A program made the translations under genes and the position numbers. The notes beneath the pieces are model-generated. The model was not told where the DNA came from. It saw only the letters and a list, made by a program, of their open reading frames with translations, and ran no database searches. 64,000 bases of DNA from Allodiplogaster sudhausi. Its lineage: Eukaryota; Nematoda; Chromadorea; Rhabditida; Diplogasteridae. Location: contig CALZFC010000310.1 in NCBI GenBank assembly GCA_945643635.1, forward strand, positions 62,001-126,000. The letters run 5' to 3'. Below, piece after piece: positions 48,180 through 61,025 of this stretch (the stretch's first letter is position 1; each line of letters opens with the position of its first letter).

Positions 48180-48793
48180 CAAGCAGCCCTCTCTGACCAA
48201 TGGCTTTTCATTCAACTTTGCTGCGTATGTCGAGGCGTGGTCGTCATCGCAGATTGCGAGGTGGATCAAGGGTACGGCTTTTTTGGTTTCTCCTTCATAT
48301 TTTCGGGTTTGAATCCGATTTCCACCAAGGTACAAGAATAAGTTTGTCGGGTCGAACGCATTCGAGAAGGCACTGCGCTTTTAATCTTGTAAAAGCAACG
48401 GCAAAAGTTTTACTCACTTTTTCACCACTTATTTACCCATTCTCTTTTGGTTATTATTATTATTTTTATTCTGTCTCTTTCTTTCTTCTTAACCTCAAGG
48501 CCTTCTAAATAAATAAAAAAAAAATATATATATATCTTGTCGGAATCTTTAATTTTACTCGATTCAAAAGCCTTAGAAAAGCTTCCACTTGTACATACGC
48601 TTAAGGCTCTTGAATCGAGAAAACCAAAAGAGCCAAGTACTTGATTTGTTTGCGTAGAGAATATAACTTTCTCACAGTCTTACGCACTCCTAACTAAGCA
48701 TTCAGTTTTGCTCTTTCTCTTTCCTCGTTTCATCATTCTCTCTCTCTCTCACACACACACTTCTTTCTCTCTCGCGCTCTCTCTCTCACTTCA

Positions 48794-48840
<47 letters not shown>

Positions 48841-51800
48841 GTCCCACCATTCCTATTTTCCCAGCAACTCTAATTGCCGTTTTCCTGACGTGTCGTACTC
48901 GGCATTCTTAGGAGAGGCGCCTACGTCAGAGAGAAGACAGAAGGTAGCTGGCTTGTGAGATATCTCTGTGACTCAGCGTATTTTCAGTATTAAGTGGGGT
49001 TCGAGATGTTTTGAAGGATACTTGTGGCAGAAAGATGAATAGGGAGAAAGAAACATAGAATATGATGAGAGCTAATGCTTTAAATGGAATCACTAGAAAG
49101 AAAAAAAACATTGCTCTCTTTCTCGAGCAATATTTTTACTGGAAAGGTCGTTAGAATATTGCATTATGGTCAAATATAATGCTGATGAATGTAGGAAATG
49201 ACCTGACTAGTGATAGTGTCACGCATTCGTTTACAGTAAAATGATAAGCCCGCGTGGGATATCTCTATTCTCTTCATCTCTACCGTAACCCCTTCAGGTC
49301 TCGGCCTGAACATCTCTCCTTCAGTAGTGAAGGCATCAAGTGGTGCGCATCTTCTGCTGCTGGACAAGGACGAACTGGGCCTGGCCATTCCCGAACTCGG
49401 GAAGCGAAATGCAGTTGCCCAGGGAATTGCACTACTCAACTACTTTGTTAGAATATACTAGCATTTCTTCTTATTTCTTATTTGTTAAATTTAAAATTAT
49501 TAGTTTATTTGTTATTTCAAGGAACAACAAAAATTGCTGTGATTACTACTTTTTGTAACCGAGTAAGATATCTAAGATTGTGATATATTCTTAAAACAAC
49601 TTTCATCATACTATTTATATCTTTTTATATTGCGTACGAAGACAGTAATTTTTCCCTGGTTTATGTTAAGAAAAAGATTTTCATTTTGCCCTTTGAGTGT
49701 TATGAAGCGGCTGGTGAGAATCTGGAGATGCTCTGCGCGCGACTCGCTGTGGCTTGCTTGCACGCGGCAAGGCAACTCAATGCTGCTCAGGCTGCTAGAC
49801 AAATGGCCACTAAGAGAGCACAGGTTGCGAGAGAGGAGAGAGAGAGAGAGAAGAGGTAGAGAGAGAAGAGGGAGAGAGAGAAGAGGAGAGGGAGAGAGAG
49901 AAGAGGGAGAGAGAGAGAAGAGGGAGAGAGAGAAGAGGGTGAGAGAGAGAGAAGAGGGAGAGAGAGAGACAGAAGAGGTAGAGAGAGAGAAGAGGGAGAA
50001 AGGATGTGAGAGACAGATAACGAGGGTGGATATGCGGTGAAAAATTATTCATTTCTGGCTGTCTATGAAAAATTCATTGCAAATTACGGAGAGAAATAGA
50101 AAAGAAATAGAATTTTCAGAGTGTGTGTTACGAATTCTTTTTTAACGTATATGATCATAGCTTCTTGCTCTTTAGCTTGATGGGAAAATGAAAGGAGATA
50201 TCGGGAAAGTTTGTGGATGAAGAAGGGAAGACGAGAGAAAGAGAGAAAAAGAGTCTTCTTCTAGGTTGTCTCCTTCATCAATGAGCTTTGCGCGTCAGTG
50301 TCGCATCTCGCAGAGCAGGCGAAGAAGGTCATCTTCTGGCTCGACAGGTTGGAGAAAGACGAGAGAGGAGGTTTAGAGAAAAAAGGAGGATAAAAGAGGG
50401 AGAGGAAGAGAAAATTATTTTTTACATTATGGCGCGAAAAACTTGACTAAATTAATCGGACTATTTTGCATCATTGAATTTGTCATTGTATGTATCCATG
50501 CCAGAAGGAAGAGGATAAGAGAGAAAGATAGAGAGAGAGAATAGTATTGTGGGAGAATGCAAGAGATAAGATGAAGATCGGAAGGAGAAGAGAATTTTTA
50601 ACATGGTGCAGCGATGCATCGCAGACAGGAAACATGCAAGAGCAGTTCCTGTCAAGGCGTTTTTTTTTCCTGGATTGTGTTGGAGACAACGGAATGGAGA
50701 GAGAGGTAGAGTGAAAAGGAGAGAAGGGGACAGAGAGAGAGAGAGAGAATGAGAGAGAGAGAGAGAGAAAGACTAGGAGAGAAAGGGAGAGAGAGAAGGT
50801 CGAAAATGAAAGCATTGTGTAGTGTTAGAAACTAATATGGTGATGCGGAAGAGCGGAAGTAGATATCCATGAAAGTCCGATTATATTTTTTAATTTGTTT
50901 TCAACAATCAAGATTTTTTAGAAGTCCTTTCGACACAATCGAAGAGTACGTGGAGCTGCGTAACAAGGTGAGGGGTATAATATAATTTAAAAGGCGACTG
51001 CTTATACAAATTTGCAGTATCCTTCCTGGTTAAAAAAGAAAGTTGGAGCGTAAGCGACAGAAAATCGAACATATTAGCTATATTTAATAATTAATCAACT
51101 TCCGCCGTCACCTCACTCATCCTTCCTTGGGGTTATGGGCGCGCCATTTTGCACTGAATACATTGGGACCATTTTGAGCGCCCGCCCTCAAATATCTGCC
51201 ACTCCTGCTAGTTAGAGAGCGTGCGAAACTGCACTGTATGTAGTCTTCAAAATCGGCAATAACGCTTCACCCCCTTTTGCAATGCAGCCTGCGTTATCTT
51301 ACTATTAAGCTAAGTTATAATGACTGTAATAACAGAGTAGAAGTGTAAAAGATAAGAATAAACGAGATTATATGAACTATAATTGAAATTGGTGAATGTT
51401 TTGATGGTTCTTCTTGCCGTTTTCACTTGAATATATAGAAGCGATGCTAGTACGGATTGTAGGTGTGCGAGCTTACTGCTGAAATCGTCGACCTGTCAAG
51501 TGCCCAGCCCAAAGTTGTCTTTCCACGCACACTCTATATCGCTGAGGTTAGAACACCACTTTTATTATTCCTGCAATTCGGCAGTAAAATTTAAGAATCA
51601 ATGTCATCATCACTTGGGATTCTTATGACTTCAAAGTATAAATATTTGTTATTTTTGCTTGTTTGAATGTATTTTTTTTTCGAATCTTTAATATTTACTC
51701 TGTGTTTGCTTGAGAAAGCGAACGAGCTTCGCGGGGAGTGCCTGGCTGTGATTCGCGAGTGCGATGATCCGCTTATCCTCTCTACAGCTTATCTTGAGAA

Positions 51801-53233
51801 GGCGCAACTCAAGAGAAGCGACGATTCAGTGCCATGGGTACGGTACTTGATGGTATACGGTACTTGAGAGGAGGGAAATGATTTGGAAAACTCAGAATTG
51901 AACAATTAAACCAAAGAAGCATAGAATATTCATCTAGAAATCGGTGGTATTAGATATTGCGAGTGGTCTTATGTTCTCAGGGCCTGAATCTACAGTCGTC
52001 CTATCGTGGAGTGCACGTGGTGAACGAGGTTAAGCTCGGCTCGCCTGCCGATCTCTGCGGTAGAATTGATGCTGGAGATGAACTCGTCATCATCGAATAC
52101 GATACGGTAATTTGTTCTTTCTATCTCACTCACTTTCTGCCTGGATTACTATAGCTATGAAAAAAAATTTTTTTCTTAAATTGTTTGTCAAATGTAAAAA
52201 AATTTAATTGTTTACTTGACTGCTGATGGGAGAAAAATGCTAAATAGAAAGGCATCTTTTGTTCTCATTGTTAATGGTGATAGACGATGGCGGCGTTAGG
52301 TTATCATTTTGTGTTCTTTTAACTCAGCCTGCGTTAGAGCATACCGACGGTACAATGCATTTTCCATAGCGGTTTTATAGCATTATTGTGTCCTGTTTGC
52401 CGAAGAGAAGTCAGCTGTGCCGCGAAGAGAGAATAGACCATTTACTCATTCGCCAAGTAGATACTTGTTGCAGAATGGCAGGGAAGCAGAAATTTAAGAA
52501 TATTCATTGTGCTTTTTCTTCAATTTCTCTTTATCTTTCTCACTCACCCACACTTATTATCTTGTCGTTTCTAATATACTTCCCTTTTGTTCTTGTCTCT
52601 CTCTCTCCTCTCTCTCTTCTCTCTAATCCCGTTCGCCAAATGCCGTCCTTTTCTTTGAGCGCTTTGAAGAAATAGGGAAGAAGAATTGAGATATTCGGTG
52701 TGGTGCCACAGACGACTTTCTTGTTAATGTCGAATCATGGACATGATCACTTCTCACTCCCCCCTCATGTTATCTTTTCATGATATTTTTCTATGTAATT
52801 CTAACTGCCAGATGTGGTGTTTACAAGTCGGACAACTAAAAACTACAGGTATTGCATGAGAATGAATGCGGTTTAGAAAACCTGTCAAATTTGAGGTTGT
52901 TGGCTGGGATCTGTCTTCAGTTGTGAACTCGCTCGCAACAAAGTCACTGACGCTGACTGTTCTTGTTAGTTGGAATAGTATAATAAGTAATAAGATAATA
53001 CATTTTGATTACCTTGCGGAAAAGAATTTCGGTGTCGCGTATATTTTAATTCCCAATTAGGCGGGAAGTTGAAATGTTAAAATGTCCAGGTGCGCAAGCG
53101 CCCCCGCGACTCGGTCGCCCTTTCGACTCGCACAAATCGACCGTCGCCGAAGCCGCTCAAATTGGCGCCAGGTTCACTTATTCATTTGTTTCATTATGAG
53201 TAGGATTACTTGATTTTATTCTGACTAGTCTTT

Positions 53234-53278
<45 letters not shown>

Positions 53279-56200
53279 CTTCTGTCTCTCTGTGCAGGTA
53301 GTCGTGCCACAGCGGAAGAAGAGGAGCCTTCCCCCCGCGGCCTGCTTGGTGCCACCTTCGCACCCTTTGCGGCTGGCGCGGCCGCCCTTGCCAGGAGACG
53401 TTCATCCACTTTCGTACAGAACGTTGCCGACCGGCTCGCAAAGAGGTAGAGCTAGAGAGAGGGAGGTAGACAAAGAGGGAGCAAGAGGAGAGAGAGAGAG
53501 ATAAATATAGAGGGAGAGAGAGAGAGGGGAAAATAAAGAAAGAGGGAGAGAGAAAGATAAAGGAAGAGGGAGGTAGAGAAAGAGGGAGACAGATAAAGAA
53601 GGTGGGGTGAGAAGTAGAGAGCGAGACGTAGAGAGAGAGAGCTAGAAAGAGCGAGGGAGAAAGATACAGAAAGAGGGAATGGGGGGGAGTGAGGAAGAAA
53701 GACAAGAAAGAAGGGGGAGAGAGAGGGAGAAAGATAAGAAAGAGGGAGAAAAATAAAAGAAGTGGGTTAATGAGAAGGAAAAAGATAAAGAAGGAAGTGA
53801 TAGAAAAGGAGAAAGATAAAGAGATAGAGAGAGATCATCAGTTATCATAGGAAATATTATTAATTAAAACTTTTTGGGACCTTGAGCCTTTACCTTAAAA
53901 AAAAATCCAGCGTTGCATCACATTCTGAAAAAACGAGGAAAACATCAATTATGCAGATATTTCAATAACTAGCTTGTTCAATCCCTGCCCTTTGCGTTTA
54001 TTTTACAAGCTATGAATGAATTGACGCAATAGGCTTGTTTTACCATGTTTCCACATGGAACATGGTCTTCTTGGCAAAATGTATGCTAATAATTTTCATG
54101 AATCATTCGTTTTCTGCTCACTAGCGGAAGAAGTTGAATCATCTTCTAGCATAGCGTTTTTTTTTATGTCTTACTTCTCGTTGTCTTCGCGATTGACTCT
54201 TCCATTTCCGAAGCAACTGTTTAACTTCTGTTAATTGACGCTTTTTGAGTTTCGGCCTGGGCCCTTTACGACGCAATTTGCGAGAGTATCTTAATGGCCC
54301 GGGGACCCGTCCAAAACCGATCAGCTTAGATTCGTTCAAATTTTCGATACAAGTGTTTTCTGATATGAGGAATCGATTGAAAGTGGTCTATGGATCAGAA
54401 AATGCCATTTTCATTCTCTACGAAGGCTTGAAATATGGAACTCCGCCCTGGGGGCGAGTTGTTAGATGTATAGAGAGTGAATAATGCTTTCAAATGAAGT
54501 ATTGGATTGAGTAAACTTTGAAAGTCCGGTTTGGATCTCCCTTTTATTCCCTGAATATAGATGCCTTCTATTTGGCTTGGGCCCCGAGGTCGAATAAAAG
54601 TAGAGATATCACAAGTAGGACTAAGAATTCTTTATTTTCGCCGATTTTTTTCGCGCGTGAATTCTACCACTTGTGATTGCTCTACTTTTATTTAACCTCG
54701 GGCCTGAAGCCAAATAGGTGGCATTTATATTCGCGCGGTGAGCGCGAAGAAAGAATCCCTTCTGATCTGCCGAAAGGCAAGGTAACGGGTTCTTAAGGTC
54801 TGAGTGGAGGCAACATTAAGATGTAGTGGATGTTGGCCAGTATTAAATAGGTCTAGATTTTGCCAGGGATCCTCCCGAAAAATTGGGGTTAAAAAAGTGC
54901 AAGAACTAAAAACGGGAACATTCTAACTATAAGGGTACCTTTAATTCCTCTTCAGCAGCTCAAACGGATATGAATCAAGTTCGCCAGCCTTACACTACCG
55001 AAGGAAAAAATTTTGTGAATAAAAAAAAAACTTCTTTGGGTTATTCTTTATTCATTGCATTTTTAATATGAGGCACACTTTATGGTAAAAATATATTTCT
55101 TACAGGCGCTCCCGCAATAGCAGCCGAAGACGCGCATCTGTGAGCTGCTCTACCGGTGCGACTATTTTGTGTTTTATCATAGTGTTAAGACACCCTCTCC
55201 ATAAGACTTGAGCACCGCTCTCTGCTGCCCTGGGGAATTTTTTCCGATTTCGTTTATCAAAATTGGCTCAACTATACAACTTGACGTCCTCAACAAAATA
55301 CCGTACATTTTAATTTAAAAATAAAATCCGTTCGATAAACAATGTAATACTCTTCAAAATATGAAGAACCATAACGCGGTTAACTTTTCGAATTTTCCGA
55401 AATTGAATATTGTGTTCCATAGCTCGTTGAATGTACTTTTTTTCATCAGGGGTGAAATTTTCTCAAAATTACATTTGCGACCTGAAACACCTGAACATTT
55501 TTGTTAATTTTTGAAAAGTGTACCCTGCAAGTTTTGATATGTTGTAGCGCTTGAAATTTGCTACAAGAATTTATCTCCTTCAAAAAAATCCTGTCTGGCA
55601 CACCCTGCGAAAACCTCGCTCGAACAGTTTAACCACAACAGTGCAACCACTTGATGGGGGTAGGTTTGGACGAATTTCTGGATTTTGCTCATTATCAACA
55701 GGAAAGTTATTCTAAGCATCTCCCACGTCGAGATGATTCCAATAAAAAAAGAACACCCGGATCGGACCACTTTAAATGGTTTTTCAACGGGGGTATGACA
55801 AAAGCGCTGCGGGCAGAAACGTAGCGGTCAAGAGCGTAGCGCAAATTTCAACCCTGATGAAAAATAAAGCGCATGCAACGAGCTATATAACTGAATCTTA
55901 AATTTCGTCAAATTCGAAAAATTAACCGAGTTATCGTTCATCATATTTTTAAGAGTATTGCATTGTTTCTCGAACGGAATTTTTTAAAATTAAAATGTAC
56001 GGTATTTTGTGAAGGGAGTAAAGTTGTATAGGTGAGCCAATTTTGATAAACGAAATCGAAAAAATTCCCCAGGTAGGTCGTGTCGAACGATACAGACATG
56101 CTGTCTTAACTTTAGCTCCGCTGTCTCCCACGGGGAACACGCCGGATTCACCGATGCACTACGACTTGCTGGGAGTGGAGCATCAGCCGTCAGTTCCATT

Positions 56201-56930
56201 CTTCTTTTATTCGCGAGTTGGATAAGTTGAAGGAGAGCTTTTAAGCTTATGGTTTGACAAAAACTTATTGTTGAAAAATGGCTGTTGTTTTCCGCTTCGC
56301 ACCTCTCGCTCTATTTCTTTGCTTTCTCCGTCTTTAACTTCAGAAATTGACCAAATGAAGCGATATTTGTCATTAGTATTGAACAGTCCTTATTCATGCT
56401 TGTTATCTCTGCTTAATCGATTAGTTATATCCGAGTAGCCACCAGGTGTCAGCTAACAAAATGGAATGCAAAATTTATGTTGACGAATAAAACTATATTA
56501 GGCATTTTCTTTAGTCTAGTATTTTTAAGTTGGAGGGGGGGGGGACATTCAAAGGCCCTGACGTAATCGTATTATGTTTCTCGAGTAGAACATAATTGTA
56601 CCTGTCGTTCTTAATAGCTGTTCCTTTTCACTGTGCCATCTGGCAGTCGTGTGCCTTCCTTTGCTTCTGCTCCACTTTCTTTTCATTTACCGTTTGCATT
56701 TTCTCTATTCTCTTTCTCTCTCTCCCTCTCCCTCTCTCTCTCTCTCCTCTCTCTGTCTCTACCTATACATCCCTATTCGCCGTTTAGATGCTAAATTTTC
56801 AAGTGTGTAGAACCCTGGAAAAGGACGTTGGGGCTGGGAGGAGATACCAAGAAATGGGAGTGGTTGAGCAAGAGAAATGAGTGAAAAAATTCAGTGATAA
56901 GATAGAAAGAGAGAGAGAGAGAGAAGAGAC

Positions 56931-56970
<40 letters not shown>

Positions 56971-59615
56971 CGAGATTATACCCGCGTCACATCGCGAGGA
57001 TATTAATTTTAAATTTCTACTCCATGTTCTTGACTCGCATACACTCATGGTCAGGGCATGTACATTAGACTTCAGTGTCAGGTGAAGTTACTATGCCTTT
57101 CATGCTCAGTTGCAACCAAGAGTTGCGAATGGTTATTTGTTTTCTTCCCTTTTATTTTGAGGTTGACGTTGCCCATGTTTCTAGACTATACATTTAATTC
57201 ATTTTCTTGCAGAACTCACGTTGTAAGGAGAACGAGAACAATGCGTACACAACCCAACGGGTACACACGATCATTCATCGACAACAAGTTGCTGAGAGAT
57301 GGCACGGATGACGACGAACAACTCACTTTTAATGTTCCATGTAAGGAGAGAGATGAGGAGGTGAAAGTTATAAGGAGAGAGTGTGAGATTGGCAACTGAG
57401 AGAGGGAGAGAGAGAGTGAGATAGAGAGAGGAGAAAGCTATAAGGAGAGAGTGAGTGTGGTATGAGAAGAGAGAATGAGGGAGAGATACCGGACGATAAC
57501 TTGCGGCATGTTATTCATAGGCCCAAGCGAATTTGCCGAAATCACGACAGCAACTGCTGCTGAACTAGCGAAATTTGGTTTCCCGACAGATCCGCCAAAA
57601 GTGAGGAGGAGTCTTCATTTCCATTTTTATTTACTGTTTTGTTTCTTATTATAGTTTCAACTTTATTTATCTGCATTCGTATAGTTGTTTATTTATTTTT
57701 ATTTGATCTCATGGGATCACCAGGGAACAGAGTTATCTTCTCAAACAGTCGTTTTTTTCTATTGCGAGTTATTTTTCATCATCACTGCCCCGATGGCATT
57801 TAACGTCATTGTTATTCCTTCCGAATTCTATACTTTATCGTCTGCCCCTGATTCAGGCATCTGAGGGCGAGTGGGCAGCCCCTATCAGCAGCGGCCGTCT
57901 CCGTCCGTACCGAGCACCGGCCGAGAGCAGCGGACTATCCACACTCTCCCATGAGTCACCAAGGTGCCTTTTATTCGGAGTTGTCAAGACATATGGCTTC
58001 TATAATATAGCGTTTAATTTTTTTTACCGAGCACTTAAATTATTTATTTATGTAAATTATATAATGAATAGAAACGCATAATGTAAACTATATAATGAAT
58101 TCCTGACCGCAATGCTGGGACGAAGGAAGCGCGCAGTCGCCTTCAGCCTGGTCGCTTCGCAGCAGCGGCAGTCCTCTGTGCGTCGTGAGCCATGCCGATC
58201 TGAATGTCGTGGCGGCCGAAGGCTCCAAGGACCTCGAAGGATGGGTCAGGAGGAGGTGCGCTAACCACTTTGATGGGATGAAATTTAATACGGCGAAGAG
58301 GAAATTGATGTTTGAAGTTTGGGCGATAAAATACAAAGGAATGACATTGGGCAGAAAGACCAGTGAGGAGCTACACGCAGCAACGAACAACAAGTGGCCC
58401 AAGTGCTGGATGACTCTCTCCGGGTCGCATCTCTACATTAGAGAGCAACAACACGTCAGTTTTATTCTGCAGTTCTAATCCATACTTGTTCAAGTACATT
58501 AAACAAAAGAATTTTTGGTGAGTAAATAAAAGGAAAGTTTGAAGTCAAAGAAGCCGACAATCATCTTCTGTCTGTCGGAGTGCATCGTTTCCAGTGCGCA
58601 GACGCTTAAGACTTCAAAGAAATAGTTTGTATTCTTGAGGCTTATATTATCTATATTTGAAGAATAACGTTAAATAAATCCGATGATTGTTCACTTAATT
58701 TTGAACCTGAGCTAAAATGTGATTGCGCTAATCACAATATTGAGAATATGGTTTTTAATCGAAGTTTAAAAGACATTCGTCCAATTGATTTTTTTACGTA
58801 ATGGAGAGAGTGCAGAACTCGTTCTATTTTAAAGTTATAAAATCTACTAAAGAATCACAAACTGTGTTCTTCTCCAGTGTCTTCTCCATTTCTCGTGGCA
58901 CATTCATCTTCTACTTTTCCTGCTACAGTCAGCAGGATTTGAAAGCGTCGGTTTTTGTTTTACTTATTTCCTTTTCAATGGTATTATAGATGTATGCAAA
59001 TACATACAGTGTTAAAGCGATATATTTTCTGTAGATAAATTAACAGCGTTTCTTAATCCAACATATATGTGCCAAATGGGAAGGTGTCTCGTAATTGTTG
59101 TAACTAATACCTACTAAACATGCCCGTGCCCAGATGGATGCGCAAGCTTATGACGGCCTCCCGCCTGTCCTGCGAGCGAGCAGAGTGTGCAGCAGGCATG
59201 GCAGGGAGGACTCCGCCCGGTGGTTGCAGCAGCCTCGGCATCTCTGTTATGACTGCCAGCTTCTCCCGACAGGGCCTTCTTGACCCACACTCCGCATCTG
59301 TCACGCCGGGTTGGGCAAACTTCACAACCCACAACTATCAACCTTCATTTCTGGAACGAATTTGAATTTTCTCTGTCCATCACTCTCTTGCTTCGTTACC
59401 TTTTGCTATCTCTTCCACTATCACACTCTTCCTTGTCTTAAAGTCTTAAAAAAGAACATGGTTTTGCAGGTGAGCTTCCAACGCCTGCAACCCCTCCTGA
59501 CACTCCTGCCTCTGGCGGGCCGTGCGGTCTCCTGTCTCCTTCCTCCCACACTGCGCCTACTTCGCTCTCCTCCATTCCTGCAGGTGGGACGACGTTGAAG
59601 GGATCGACCGACTAG
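48180..59615 (+). CDS. CNKSR, connector enhancer of KSR: SAM-CRIC-PDZ-PH scaffold
   Basis: Scaffold protein of the Ras/RAF/MAPK pathway. Exons: 48180-48271, 49325-49446, 49698-49823, 50265-50347, 50922-50967, 51463-51546, 51715-51837, 51981-52106, 52896-52964, 53090-53171, 53298-53445, 56116-56188, 57213-57340, 57521-57600, 57857-57963, 58130-58454, 58936-58980, 59134-59309, 59470-59615 (TAG). The SAM domain has [17 protein letters not shown] and [20 protein letters not shown]; its middle exon was not found. The CRIC domain includes [10 protein letters not shown] and [19 protein letters not shown]. The PDZ domain has [34 protein letters not shown] and [20 protein letters not shown]. The PH domain has [28 protein letters not shown] and the last helix [12 protein letters not shown] Pro/Ser/Thr-rich tail ends it. 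Joins at 56188/57213 and 58980/59134 are out of phase, so small exons are missing there. Confidence 0.9.
54269..54340. mobile_element. Isolated terminal repeat related to the 39361-40614 fold-back
   Basis: GACGCAATTTGCGAGAGTAT followed by a GGCCCGGGGACCC-like stretch matches the right end of the fold-back element in INPP4. No matching second end was found within 1 kb, so this is probably a truncated relative. It lies in a CNKSR intron (53446-56115). Confidence 0.6.
54562..54723. mobile_element. Short fold-back sequence (MITE-like)
   Basis: The left arm GCCTTCTATTTGGCTTGGGC and what follows pairs with the right arm ending GCCAAATAGGTGGC, over about 60 bp with few mismatches and a short centre. 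It sits in the same CNKSR intron as two other repeats. Confidence 0.7.
55230..56072. mobile_element. Fold-back element with CTGGGGAATTTTTTC ends
   Basis: Left (55230-55460) and right (55845-56072) arms are imperfect inverted copies: CTGGGGAATTTTTTCCGATT on the left, its complement ending AATTCCCCAG on the right. The centre contains GGGGGTATGACAAAAGCG at 55789, the same end as the hAT-like element at 11492. That suggests a truncated second insertion. The element ends 43 bp before a CNKSR exon (56116). Confidence 0.75.
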
Positions 59616-61025
59616 GCTGATTCCACCTGTTTGAGACTGACACCGCCCATCCATTCATTCTTTTATGCCTATATATTTACCTACTGTCTGCTATGACTAC
59701 TGCAAATATTGTAAAGTATGGTTTAGAATGTAGCAGATCGAGAAAGATTCTAGAATCTCCAGAGGGTATTTCAATCTAGCCTCCGCTTTTTTTCATAATC
59801 AGCTGCATTGCTTACTTAATTATCAATTCTATCGTCAAATATATATTTTTCCAAATGTTTGTATACTCTTCATCGTCGTATTTCTCAAGTGTCACAAGCC
59901 TTTAAGCCGACCACCAGATGCTATTAAACATGCATTTCCGTGAGCTTTAGAATATGTGAGGATTCCCTCCTCGTAGGAAACTGTGATTTGATATTCCCCC
60001 CTCCTCTCCTCCTATTTGTTCCGCCTTCCTATGCCTGCAACTTTCAACGATGTCCTCGTCAGAGTCATGCAATAACTCGCTCGGTGAAAGATCATAACAT
60101 CATATCTTCTTTCACTCTTAATAGTAGACAACAAAATTGCAATGTCAATCCGACCGTTCTCGGAAGCTGTATAACAGTGAATTTTCTTGCGGAATCAGAA
60201 GCTGTGAGTTTAGTTGAATATTGGCATTTCTTACTTTGGCCGGTGGTTTTCACATAACGCAAATATTCTCAATATCACGTTCATTGACATCTTATCAGTA
60301 GCTCTTTTTCCCTCTACGCTTCTGTTTCTTCACGACTTCAAGTTTCGTCTTGCACTTCAATTCATCTTCCTTACTCTTTCTTATAAGGTTCCTCTAAACG
60401 AACACACATATTACTTTAATGTTTTGTTCCTCTGAACGATGACGTGATTCGACCAGGCATATTAGCACATTTGTAAACTCTTTCTTGCTATCCGAGAGCA
60501 CTTTCATGGTACAGTTTCGCTGACTTCACGGAATAATGCAATTGCTTTCGTATCTTTTGGTGTACCCCACGATTGTGCTGTTCACAAAAAGGAAATGTTC
60601 CGCACAGGCCTGCAATTTTGGTTTGTCACCGCTTTTAGAACTGTCGCGCTTGCATTCCTCCTCATTGAACCAACGCTCTTGCATCCCTCCTCATTGAACT
60701 GTCGACCTTGTCGCCCTAGGATTCCTCTTCATTGAACTATCGTCCTTGTATCCCTCCTCGTTATCCTCAACAAACGATTCGCAAGCAATGTTGATATATC
60801 TGCCCAAAATGCGGACCTCGTTTATTTGGAATAAAAGGATTGTTCAAATCGCAATTTCCATTGTGGTAAGCCCACAGAACAAGACAAATACAAAGATGGT
60901 ATATCTCCTGAAGCTATTTCTCTTTTTACTTGTGATATTATTTTTCTATAAAGTTTGTATTTCTAAGGGTGGGTTTCAAAACACTTTCTATCGGTTGAAC
61001 ATTAAAAATTTAAAAAAGCTAGTTA
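59616..61025. other. Intergenic spacer between CNKSR and POFUT2
   Basis: Mostly AT-rich without exon-like frames. A diverged tandem repeat of a unit around CCTCCTCATTGAACTGTCG occurs three to four times at 60640-60765. Confidence 0.5.
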
